Shown here piece by piece: positions 11,918 through 22,036 of a DNA stretch of 64,000 bases. How positions within the stretch are numbered: the first letter of the stretch is position 1; each line of letters begins with the position of its first letter. The stretch is from NCBI RefSeq assembly GCF_029852145.1, contig NC_079969.1:18781798-18845797 (forward strand), written 5' to 3'. The translations under genes and the position numbers were made by a program. Source of the DNA: Microplitis mediator (Eukaryota > Arthropoda > Insecta > Hymenoptera > Braconidae). The notes under the pieces were generated by a model. The model saw nothing but the letters and a program-made list of their open reading frames with translations, was not told the DNA's origin and made no database searches.

Positions 11918-12703
11918 CATATCAATGAAATCTGATCAGATTTAATCATAGACATATATAACTACATATAGGTTTATATCAGTCACGTCTGATCAGATCT
12001 AATTATATATAGGCCTATATCTAATTATATATGGGTTTGTATCAATCATGTCTGATCAGATCTAATCATGTATAGACTTATATATGATCATATATGGGGT
12101 TATAACAGCTAGGTATAATTATATCTAATTATATATAGACTTATAGATGATCAGATCTGATCACATATAGACTCATATATGGTTATATATGGAGTTATAA
12201 CAGCCAGGTATGATTATATCTAATTATATATAGACTCATATATGATCAGACCTGATCATATATAGACTTGTACATGATTATATGTGGGGTCATAACAGCC
12301 AGGTATGATCAGATCTAACTATATATAGACTTATATATAAATAGATCTGATCATATATAGACTTATGTATGATTATATATGGGGTCATAACAGCCAAGTA
12401 TGATCATATCTAATTATACATAGACTTATATATAATCAGATCTGATCAGATCTAATTATATATAGACTTATATATAATCAGATCTGATTATATATAGACT
12501 TATATATGGGCTTATAACAGCCAGGTATGATCAGATCTAATTATGTATGGGGTCATATATAATTATATATAATTATATATGACCCCATATATAATCATGC
12601 ATGATTATATATAACTTCATATATGATTATATATAATCATATATGATCATATATATGAACATATATAATCATATATGATTAGGCAAAATCATTTTTTCCC
12701 GGG
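11266..12703. mobile_element. CCCGGG-ended palindrome-array element, AT target duplication
   Basis: Ends are CCCGGGAAAAAATGATTTTG and its inverse. The flanking AT at 11264-11265 and 12704-12705 is a 2-bp target-site duplication; the uninterrupted left arm of the host palindrome (CAAGATATCTTTGC, near 9822) shows the empty site. The interior is dominated by TATATGATCATATATGATC-type repeats, a long TA microsatellite (about 11840-11907) and one 5S-like segment. No coding capacity. Confidence 0.85.
11544..11630 (-). ncRNA. 5S-rRNA-like segment (5S-derived, not a 5S gene)
   Basis: The minus strand contains AAAGTTAAGCAGCATCGG and, 17 bases on, TGGATGGGTGACC. These match the box A/intermediate and box C parts of the internal control region of animal 5S rRNA. 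The 5' third of a real 5S (up to the GATCACCGAA region) and the 3' stem are missing. The segment is bounded by a 10-bp inverted repeat AAACCATCGA/TCGATGGTTT, so the RNA could still close a terminal stem. At about 87 nt it is too short to be a ribosomal gene; a 5S-derived Pol III module or 5S-type SINE head fits better. Whether it is transcribed cannot be seen. Confidence 0.7.
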
Positions 12704-13223
12704 ATCTTGAATTTTCATATGTATAATTCAATTTATTTCAGAAAAAACAGATTTTACAGCCTTGGCTTACAGGACCTTTTGTGTAGCAAATTTGATTTCC
12801 TACAAATTTGTCATTTACTTTTTTTCGGTAACTACAATATTTTCTACGAAAAACTCAAAAAATACGCAAAAGTCGCTAAAAATCGACTTTTACATTTTTT
12901 AACTCTGACCCCGTTCCTGTCACATAAATTTTACTGTAGGAACTTTTGAAGTATAAAGGTTCCCCTACAACTTCTGCCTATGGACAGTAAAAAAACGTGA
13001 AATGCAGCAGAGCTATAGATAATTAAAAAAAAAAACCTCCACTTTACATGCTAAATGAATGGGAAAATTTCAAATTCAATTAGCGAGTTCTTAAAATTAA
13101 AATTAAGGGCTCAAATTTTGTGGAAAATTTTTTTTTTATGTCTAGAACAATATTCCGTCAATGGAGCAAAAAAAAAAAAATAGTCGTTTCACATGAGCCA
13201 CCCTAAAATATATATATATATAT

Positions 13224-15365
13224 TGTAACGAGGTTCATAACTCTCGTTATCAATTCGTGATCATAGGTCACCACAGTTGGCAAATTGTCCACTGTTGTTC
13301 TAATCATATACCTGTGTTACCTACATTTAATTATTATTATTACTCCTATCCACCTGATTTAAACTGTGGAGGGATTACCTGTAACACATGCGCAGTAGCG
13401 ACATGGAAAAACTTATAAAAAGACCAGCGTGCCAAATAAAACACACTTTTTTTGTCTACCATAAACTCTGTAACCGTGCAGCAGCGATTTAAGACGTGAG
13501 AGTGTGGCTCTCTCGCTTCATTTATTTCCTCCCCCTCTCTCTCTTCTTGCTCTAAGAGTCAAGTGCAGTAGTCTAGTCTCTGCGTTAGAATTTGGGGATG
13601 ATTTCGCGCAGCATAGGACCGCAAATTAGTCCTGCGCATAATTAGGTGGGGTCAACGCAGGTTGGTTGCCCAGAGAACTGACCCAAGACGATTGATCAAG
13701 AAGACGACACTTAAGTTCGAGAGCTGTAACTGATCGGTCTTATCCACTTTACTCTCTCTAAAAATTGTCTACTATATATATTTCTTTTCCGACCATTATT
13801 GTATATAAGATATAGTGAGTTTAAGGACACTCGAGTTCGGTTAGCGAAGACGCACCGACACACAATTCTTTCTGCTCAAGTAATTAATTATTAGAACTTG
13901 TCTTTGATATATTAAAATAAATTTATTCAACTTATTAGAAGTGATACGAAACCTTCCGCTTGAGTCTTTCATAATTTATTTGAATTAAAATTTAACTTGA
14001 AAATTGAGATACGTGGTGTTGCTTTGATACAGCAAATTAATATTATACCTAAAGTTCGTCTATCTGATCAATTAAATAAAACCAAGTGTATAAAGTGAGT
14101 GATGTGGTTTTCTTCGTGTGCAACAACCTGCCAACGCGGATCCCAGGAGCCAGAGGAAACCTATTGGACACCAACATCACCAGGACCAAGCAGAGAAGAA
14201 TCATCAACCAGCATCTTCAGTAAGCAGACCAAGATTTTGATAAGTTCTCAACAAATTACAAGTATATCAAAATATAGATTTTCATTTTCTCTCTCTCTCT
14301 TCAACGTGATTAATTATTCCTCATTTATTCTCACTCGTTACCAATAAATTCCCGCGCGTTTCGAGTCGACGAATTCCTTTGAATTATTTGTAAATATATA
14401 TAATATTACATTAGCTTTAAGTCAAAGGGGAAACTGTATATAAATTGGGATCGTGGTTAAATAAAGTATAAGTTTGATTGTTATTTCTTGATTAAATTTA
14501 ATTATTACCAGTGTCACGTAGAATAAGAATTTTCTTTCAGCCGCGTGTCCGGTCAGGACGAGTACCTGCTTCCTGAGAGCATTTCCCGTCTTTTGGAACC
14601 AGAATTTTAGAATAGAATAAGTCTAATTAATAATAGTAAACTTAAGTAAAATCGGTAATTTCGGGAAATTTATTTGACTGTGGTTCTTGGCTATCTGGAC
14701 ACGCAGTAGCCAGGGCCCACCGTTATAACTCCAAACTATACATCATGTATTAAGTATTTTTTAACCCTAAACTTAGATATTAAGTTAACATTACTAACTG
14801 TCTGTAATGTTGAGATATAACTGTCTATCTCTCACTCGAGATTCACGTATAACTGTCTACCGTTTCTCTCACACTCTATAACTGTCTAGAGTGCAATTGC
14901 AATTATGACGCCTGAGGCATAATTACAATTCTTATACCGGCCAGCTATCTCTCTCTATCTCACAGTGAACCATACCCATGGGTAGAAGGACGAACAACAC
15001 CCTGATATGACACCAACATCAGCTAAGTATAATAAAAATTATTATTATTATGACTATCATTTAATTGGGTATTTATAATATTTATTTAACATCTGATTAA
15101 GTGGTTATTATGCAAATATCTCTCTATAGTAATTGAAACCGCAGAGGTTTCGTACAATCTGTACAATATGGCCCCACTAATCCCGATCCTTCATATGCCA
15201 TCTCTGCATATGTAAATTCAAGGCCAACAGTCGCCTGGTCCATGCGAACCGGGTAGCACAGGATCTGCTACAGAATTATTAGCATACTGACTAAAATGGA
15301 CACGGGCCCATTTAATTTTAAGTTAAACGGGTAACGAACGAGTATAATTTAACAACATCGTTTCA
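13224..15365 (+). mobile_element. Solo LTR (TGTAACG...CGTTTCA) hosting a second solo LTR
   Basis: Starts TGTAACGAGG directly after a TA microsatellite and ends CATCGTTTCA directly before another, giving near-inverted termini typical of an LTR. Without the nested LTR (13469-14727 plus one ACTC) it is about 880 bp. The 5' part has a TATA-like CTTATAAAAAG at 13413 and an AATAAA-like AAATAAAACAC at 13435, as expected for LTR promoter and polyadenylation signals. No internal retrotransposon genes follow. The target duplication cannot be assigned within the TA repeat. Strand is inferred from the TATA box. Confidence 0.7.
13469..14727 (+). mobile_element. Nested solo LTR (TGTAACCG...CCGTTATA), TSD ACTC
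   Basis: ACTC occurs immediately before (13465-13468) and after (14728-14731). The ends TGTAAC and GTTATA are one base from a perfect inverted pair. The same LTR is present at 62906-63743, with shared blocks such as GTGAGAGTGTGGCTCTCTCG, TCTGCGTTAGAATTTGGGG, CTGACCCAAGACG, GGACGAGTACCTGCTTCCTG and AGTAGCCAGGGCCCACCG. This copy is about 420 bp longer, mainly from extra sequence around 13730-14100. No internal genes, so a recombination product. Confidence 0.85.
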
Positions 15366-15659
15366 ATATATATATATATATATATTTATATATTTTAAAC
15401 ATATATCTAACAATATTCTTTGAATGTATTTTGAGGTTATGTTTAGTAATTAGTATTGAGAAGAAAATATATATTAATTGTTATTGTTATTCGTAATTAT
15501 TTATTAATAAATGTTATTTACTTTGTATTTAATAATTAATATTATATACTTGATTATTTAATATTAATTATGCAGTTATAAAAAATTTTATTTCAACGTA
15601 AAGAAGATAGAATAGAGAAGTATATATTTTGAGGTTATGTACAAGTCAACGTTTTAAAT

Positions 15660-16055
15660 TAACTCTTATTTTATCAAGTATATTGTGTGGGAGATAATAT
15701 ATATATTTTGAGAATTACGCATAAATTAATCATAATAATATAGTAAACCTCACATAAAAACTTGATCAAAGGACGAAATACTATAACAGCTTAAAGAATT
15801 ATATTAATTTCAAGTTTATAAATAAATTCATTGAGCTGTTTTATCAGGTATTTTGTGTGGGAGTTAATACATATATTTTGAGAAATACGCATAAATTAAT
15901 CATAATAATATAGTAATCCTCACATAAAAACTTGATCAAAGGGCGAAATACTATAACAGCTTAAATAATTATATTCATTTCAAATTTATAAATAAATTCA
16001 TTGAGCTGTTTTATCAGGTATTTTGTGCCGGAGTTTATACATATATTTTGAGAAT
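15660..16055 (+). repeat. 170-bp tandem repeat, about 2.3 copies
   Basis: A unit with TTTATCAGGTATTTTGTGTGG, GAATTACGCATAAATTAATC and ATAACAGCTTAAA starts near 15671, 15841 and 16011, a spacing of 170 bp. The copies differ by a few percent. The array ends in the CA microsatellite. Sequence between 15366 and 15660 is AT-rich and empty. Confidence 0.85.

Positions 16056-16134
<79 letters not shown>
16056..16134. repeat. (CA)n microsatellite
   Basis: About 39 uninterrupted CA dinucleotides. Confidence 0.98.
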
Positions 16135-16136
<2 letters not shown>

Positions 16137-16149
16137 GTAGTAAACTAGC

Positions 16150-16328
16150 AAAATACTATTATTTACTAATTTTTTTAATTTAAAAAAAAAAATAAAAAAA
16201 AAAAAAAAATTTTTTTCGGGCGCATCGGTAAAAAAATCCTACAAAACCTTGATCTACATCACTATATGCATCTTTCATAAAATTTTCAGCCAAATCGGTG
16301 GGGTCTCGTATTCGAAAGTATAGCCACT
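16150..16328 (-). repeat. MITE end, CAGTGGCTATACTTTCG with flanking TA
   Basis: On the minus strand the end reads CAGTGGCTATACTTTCG inward and is flanked by TA, the pattern of Tc1/mariner-type elements. It continues through CCCCACCGATTTGGCTG to a long poly-T. A related end lies at 7811 in the opposite orientation. Confidence 0.55.
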
Positions 16329-16462
16329 GTATATGTATTGTACCACGCTGGTGGCTGCGGGTGTGAATATGTTGACGCCACTGAAGCTTGTGAGTATATA
16401 TTCGCATACACCGGTACGTTATTACCACTGTGTGATTGTGTGTGTGTGTGTGTGTGTGTATG

Positions 16463-16589
16463 CTGCCGTGCTTAGGAAGAAGGCAGTAACTTCATCTTAC
16501 AGCCTTTCTATCTTCCAAATGTTAAATTAACATGGGGAAGATAGAAAGGCAGTAAGATGAAGTTACTGCCTTCTTCCTAAGCACGGCAG
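16463..16589. repeat. Near-perfect 54-bp-arm hairpin
   Basis: Arms 16463-16516 and 16536-16589 pair over 54 bp with one mismatch. The 19-nt loop is itself partly self-complementary around TTAAATTAA. It begins right after a (TG)n tract. It could be a MITE core, a long-hairpin small-RNA precursor, or a recent inverted duplication; nothing decides between these. Confidence 0.9.
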
Positions 16590-16603
16590 TATGGGAGCGA
16601 AGA

Positions 16604-17159
16604 CTAAGGGTTCATAAGCGGTGGTAACGTTTGAATTGGTGGTGGGATCGTCACGTGCGCGTACGGTTCACGCGCAGGTAAGCTAGTTATGGTGAACTGC
16701 TGCCCGCTCGCTTGCGTTGTCGGAATAAGTGCATGCGAATGGAGGATAATGTGACTAGTAACGAGAGGGTTTACTGCTTGTGACGTCACAGTGGCAGCGA
16801 GGAATAATTCTCTTGGCATCCAAATGCTTGACCCGTTTGACCGAAAATTCAAGGGTGAAAATTGAAAACTGAGACTCAGAAATCGGTACAACCCCACTAA
16901 CGTTGTGAGGGTGAACGTTCACGTTACCGCCCGCGCTGGTGGTAGTAACATTATTATGATTATTTACAGCTTGATTTTGGGTACATATAGTTTTGTTATG
17001 TACGTCGTCAATCTGCATAAGATCAGCGAGATCGTCCATTGCCCTCGTACTTGCAATTGCCACGCCCGATGTACTAGGGAAATGTAAAAGGTCAGTGGGG
17101 TTGTTAGCTAGACTAACCGAGGGAGGTGGTTGTAGCATCGGCGTCCTCGGTAACGGCAT
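16604..17159 (-). pseudogene. Unrecognised Pro/Ser/Thr/Asn-rich coding-like segment, probably frameshifted
   Basis: Two overlapping minus-strand frames (17159-16755 and 16897-16604) sit in a stretch with clearly higher GC than its surroundings. The first starts MPLPRTPMLQPPPSV and contains DDLADLMQIDD and many Asn/His/Val. The second ends with QTLPPLMNP after Pro/Thr-rich sequence. Both look compositionally like one disordered protein read across a +1 shift near 16850. I do not recognise a family and find no partner domain. A gag-like first ORF of a retroelement or a 5' exon of a host gene are both possible. Confidence 0.3.
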
Positions 17160-17880
17160 AGTTTAACCGGAAATTTATCTTAATCAAAAATAAATTCTTT
17201 GTGTAAATAATAATTTATCAAAATTTTGTTATTGATGCTTTTACTTAATCCGAACTGATTAAAAGTTGTATCGGATTATAGATAGATTTATGTTATCAAG
17301 AATTGTCACAAGGAAACTTTATTTCAAAGCTGTAAAGATTATTTCGTTATTAAATATAGCTAATTAAAAGTTTATTTGATTACTAAAATTCCTGATGACT
17401 AAAAAATTTTTACTCATTGCTGCGAAGATCTTATTTGTAGTTTATTGAAGTACTTAATTTATTTTGTTGAGCAAAAGATATTTTATTTTAAATCGGAAAC
17501 TAATATAATAATCTTTTGTGTTAGAACGAAACTTATTTACTGCACGAACAAAAATTTTATTTTAAAATTTTAAGTATTTATTTTTATTATTTACTTTGGG
17601 TTGTCTTTGTGCGTAAGTAAATATCGCAAATTGCAAAGAAAATAAATACTAGCATCTTGGATTACGACGCGTGTAGCTAGTATACGCTCAAGGTCAAAAT
17701 ACAACAAAATGCTCATGAGAACGAAACCGGCACACAATATTACAATGACAAATTTTATATCATTCTATATAATTTATAATAGGTAAAGGAAATTTGGAAA
17801 TTGATCAAATATTTTATGAAACAAGATGCTGATAATGAATGATGGCATGTTGTAACATCATAACTGTAAGGAAATAATTT
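17160..17880. other. AT-rich sequence without a gene
   Basis: No ORF, RNA gene or clear repeat. Short T-rich and A-rich runs only. Confidence 0.5.
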
Positions 17881-18032
17881 TTAACTTCCTGCTAAGAAAA
17901 TAGACGATTTTCGAAAAATTGGGAAGTTATTGCTTTCACCCCGATTTGCGAAAATCGAAATTTCATCAGATGTCGACGTTTTGAGGTCCTAGGAAGCTAT
18001 TCTGACTATTTTTAGAATGATGTCCGAGTGTC

Positions 18033-18076
<44 letters not shown>

Positions 18077-18395
18077 TGACCGGTCTATATCTTTTTAACT
18101 AATGAAGCGATTTGGCGAGTTACGAAAAAAAAAAATTTTTTTATTTTTTTTAGTTTTTTATTGATTTCTCAGAAACGACTTAAACGATCAACTTTAAAAT
18201 CTAATCAGCTCTAGAACTCATTAAAATACGCCGATTGCCGCCTCAACCATCAAAATCGGTCAATTAGTTCCTGAGATATCGTGGGAGAAAGAAATGCTAA
18301 AATCGGTTTTTTTCAAAAACAATGGCACATAAAAGTATTCATCCACAACAATGTTTTCGAGCTTGAGGAGCTCGAAAACAGCGGGAAGTTATAGG
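17881..18395. repeat. AACTTCCCGC-ended dispersed repeat (reference copy)
   Basis: Starts TTAACTTCCTGCT and ends AGCGGGAAGTTA, an inverted terminal match. Inside are CCCCGATTTGCGAAAATCG, ATCAGATGTCGACGTTTTGA, GGTCCTAGGAAGCTATTC and a (TG)n tract at 18037-18078. Fragments of the same family lie at 23415-23505, 24055-24165, 25690-25910 (minus), 30427-30585, 34622-34680 and 36540-36650 (minus). A conserved tail, GCCCGCAGGGTCAACCGACAG, follows the inverted end here and at 34648. No coding capacity; the type is uncertain. Confidence 0.75.
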
Positions 18396-18439
18396 GCTGG
18401 CCCGCAGGGTCAACCGACAGACAGATTTTTTTTTTGATA

Positions 18440-19890
18440 CTGATAAGAAATTTTGTAAGATTGTTACTGGAAATTTTTATAAAATTTTTTCTGTAAAGCC
18501 GTGAGAAAAATTAATAAAATTTTTCGTTGCCCGTTTGAACTACTGCAATGTCCCTGTACGAGCGCCAGTTGAAACAAATCGCTTTTTGTCTTCGCGATTT
18601 TTACCAGCAGCCACCAGAATTCGCGGGTGGAACCCTGGCTTAGGCTAGCCTGTAACAAATTTTATTTTACTTGGACAGAGCAGTGGGCTGGGGTTCTTGC
18701 AAAGCAAAGACCCGTACTTATTCAAACTCGGCAACGCATGTGAAAACTTATCAACTTACCTCACGGCTTAGAAAATTATAGATTATTCTTATAGATTTCG
18801 AATTATTATTTATAACGTAATTAATATTTATTTTAGTTTATTTAATAATCTTACCAGTATATTAGGATATAGATAGGATGAAAGTGAAGTATAGAGTAAA
18901 GGAATTAATCAGAAAAATGTGCAAGTTTATTGCCAATTATAATAAAGTTCAGTTACTTACAATGAATGTTTCCGCAAAATACAATAAAAATAATCCTGGT
19001 TTGAATGCTGGATATTTAATCAGTATCCGCGTGGAATAATGCCGTTTTAACCCACTGAATTTATTATTTGATTTTAATATTATTGATAGCACGATTATAT
19101 CGCCGGTAACGTACATTATATTCAATAGACTGAACTTTGTTTGTAATAATTAACTAATGGACAGTAAAAATATAACTTCGCAAGATAGTTGCGAGAAATA
19201 TTATATATAAAAATTACAGAAGATGTAGAGAATATAGAAATCTTGTAAGTAAATTGCCTCAGTTGATACTGAATAATTAAGGGTCTAAGACCTGCTGGTT
19301 AGCTCTGTCCCCACTTCATCATTACGGACATGCGTCAACGTAGAAACTAGTAATATGACCACGGCACTATGACGTACAATATTAGACGGCAATGAGACCG
19401 AAGAATACGAGAACCGCAAGGCTGAGGGCGACGAAGACAATCCACATTGTCTCAATATATGATATAATAAAGGAAACAGTGCCCGAGCGCCTGTACATAC
19501 ACAAATAAGGGAACATATACACACATTCTCATGGCTATCTGAAATATAACAGCATAAGGGCATAACAATATCAGTTAATGCAGCATGCACATGTATATAT
19601 GTGTAACGATACATACGAAGTAATAGCATATTTAACTCTACATATATACCGGGTACACTCACTCTTGGGTTAAGCATGCTCCATACCGGCACTTCTCGTT
19701 TCAACACAGAAGAGAGAGAGGGGCAAGAGAGGAGCCCCAATTTCACGGGTTAGACTAGCACACAGTATTAGTAGTTTCAGTATTAGTTCTTTAATTTCTC
19801 ATTTCTTTATTTCCATTTGAGACCGCAGTCGCGTGATGTATGAGCTATAAAACCTCGGTCCTGACATCACACCAAGAGCTTCCGTTTTAA
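18440..19890. other. Sequence without a recognisable gene
   Basis: An open frame of 153 codons (19746-19285, minus) is Leu/Val/Cys/Ser-rich, has no family resemblance and no flanking exons, so I do not call it a gene. 18520-18720 is locally GC-richer (GGAACCCTGGCTTAGGC) but carries no motif I know. Confidence 0.5.
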
Positions 19891-19894
19891 TTAC

Positions 19895-20315
19895 CAAGCG
19901 ACTCCCCTACCACCTCTGGTGCTAAGCGGTACCCCTCAAGATGTCACCCTTCCATCCGTATCCTGGCGGTCAAGCCACGAAGACGCTCGCCGTGATACCC
20001 GTACGGACAAGGCTACTACTTGACCAACCAAGTGCCCGCATTTTAATTACCAAACGATTCTCTCTTTTCATTGGCTCCCGACCACGACCGGTGATCACCC
20101 TACCGCTTTAGGACTCTTTTTCTAAACCAATATCGCGCATATTACTCCTCAGAATCCACCACTTCATGTACTCTTATAAAGGTCCAACAACTCTTCTACC
20201 ACCTTTGGTACCGAGCGGTACCCTTTAGATGGCACCCCTCCATTCGTCGACTTGTAGGTTAAGCCAAGATGACGTATGTCATCAAGGACAAGTCTATAGT
20301 TGACCAACCAAGTTG
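19895..20315 (+). repeat. Two diverged direct copies of a 130-bp GC-richer unit
   Basis: CTACCACCTCTGGTGCTAAG near 19908 and CTACCACCTTTGGTACCGAG near 20195 head two similar units. Both continue through AGCGGTACCC, AGATG, CCATCCGT or CCATTCGT, GTCAAGCCA or GTTAAGCCA and TTGACCAACCAAGT. Spacing is about 290 bp. No ORF; possibly untranslated sequence of an unknown retroelement. Confidence 0.6.
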
Positions 20316-20319
20316 ATCG

Positions 20320-22036
20320 TTTCCAGAACCTTCTTACGCTAAATTACATAATTTCTTACCCTTCCAAGGGGATGCTGAATCTTTCGGATAACTTGTATCC
20401 GAATTAAAAATATGAGAAGAACAACTTGAACATTGAATAATTAGAAAAGATAATTTGAATATCAATTCAATTTGTTCTCTCCTTTTTCTGCACCTTGACT
20501 TAACCTTTATTTAGCCTCAGCTACCGCACGTGCGGAAATAAATCACAAGAGGAGAAGTACTTCAGAAGTCACCAGAGACCCAAAAAGAAAACTAGATGCT
20601 GGTACAGCTTGCAATTTTTTGTACAAGAGCAGGGGCACTGTCTATGACTTATAACATTTCACTTCAATTTCGGTCTATAGAAACTCGCGGTTTATTAGGC
20701 TAAAATCTCCAGTCTTTTAAAATCTCAGTTGAGCTAAGCTTCCGTCCCAATACATTTTTTTTTAAATTGCGCGTCAGTTTTAAGAAATTATTCTGCGAGA
20801 TTCTTAGCTTTCCAGATATTATTAAGTCGTGAAACCAGCCCAGAGTACAAATCAAATAGAAATTGAACGTGGCATCTCCACCTGGTTTATCGTACGAATC
20901 GTAATAACAAATGAACTTCCAACTAACAACAACAATTTATTTGTACAACGGAAGCTGAATAAAATTTACATAAACAATTGTAAGTTCAAGTTCTTTTATT
21001 ATTATTTCTCTAGAGTAATTCTTTATACTGATTACTATTTCATACTCATTACTGTAACGACCAAGTGTCCGTGACCCGAGTAAAGGACTTAAGTGTCTTG
21101 AATCAAAATAAGAGACTGCATATGAATATTTGCATAGTAGACGTAACACCATGTCTTATTTCCCGTACTACAAACTAATGGAGTTAGGGTATTTGTAAAT
21201 AAATTATGTATTTGAATTTCACTTAACAATAACTATTATATTTCAATTTGTTAAAAAACGCACTTCTTTGAATTATATAATTATAAATTGTTACACTTGA
21301 ACTTATTGATAATACGTTAATAGATTTAATTGATTGATATACTCGTTTTTGATACATACACATGGATGGATAGACATATAGATATAGATTAGTAGATATA
21401 GACAGATAGATCAATGTATAGTCGAAGACCGGCGACTTCCAGTTCTCAACTCGAAGTGTCTCGATTTTTGACCTGAGTTTTCTACAGCAATTCTTAGCGT
21501 ACTTAGTTAAGATAGGAAAGGGCAGAAAAGATGTGAACTATTATGGGAGTATGAAGGAGGATCTTGAAGATTGTACGAAAATATTTGTAGAATTGAAAAA
21601 GTAACAGATGTTCTCGAAATGTTATTTAAAATTAAGAAAGTTCGAAATAGAAAATCTAAATTCTTTGATCGGGGATTACAAAAGACGCATTTTAAGTGAG
21701 AAAGCACCTAAGGGTTAATTCTAATTTTAGGCAACAATACAGAAAATAGAAATATAAACAACGCACAAGGTTGGCTTATGGTCATAAATCATCATAGAAA
21801 TACTGAAAGTAAATGAAAAAATATACTGAAATATGTATAAATAATGTTCAAAATAACGTTAAACGCTACAATTAAAGTTTGCGAACAAAATTATTCAATA
21901 ATATAATTGAAATGACATTCTCTTTATTGTAATAGTTTTTATTTTTTATTAAGATACATCAGATTATTATTTCTGAACATCATTCGAAAACCAAAGCAGA
22001 ATTTACAATGACTTTCTTTAATTCAAGTTAATTTCA
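20320..22036. other. Downstream flank of the metalloprotease-like gene, no gene seen
   Basis: AT-rich, with a GATA/TAGA-rich stretch near 21360-21420. On the minus strand AATAAA-type signals occur near 21940-21965, just past the stop of the gene, so its 3' end is probably there. Confidence 0.4.

Larger units (their letters stand above)
9346..13204. mobile_element. Palindromic TIR element with about 920-bp arms (AGGGTGG ends), interrupted in its right arm
   Basis: The left arm is 9346-10267. The right arm is 10824-11265 plus 12706-13204. Ends are AGGGTGGCTCATGTGAAACG and its reverse complement, next to TA repeats. The arms match almost throughout, for example around TCTAGACAT near 9405 and ATGTCTAGA near 13138, and the 61-codon ORFs at 10061 (+) and 10845 (-) are nearly identical mirror copies. 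The right arm is split at CAAAGATAT/ATCTTGAA by the element 11266-12703. The spacer 10268-10823 has no gene but includes a smaller inverted repeat (ATTCGAAAAAGCGACG near 10290 against CGACGCTTTTTCGAAT near 10405). No transposase is encoded, so it is non-autonomous. Confidence 0.88.

Noticed and set aside
13224..15365. A full-length LTR retrotransposon between two LTRs
   Set aside because: The two LTR-like units are nested rather than flanking, and no gag or pol lies between.
7811..16328. One 8.5-kb element bounded by the inverted CAGTGGCTATAC-type ends
   Set aside because: The ends are diverged and the interval holds several unrelated complete elements; two independent MITE ends are simpler.
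19285..19746. 153-codon minus-strand ORF
   Set aside because: No family resemblance, no exon context, composition typical of chance translation.
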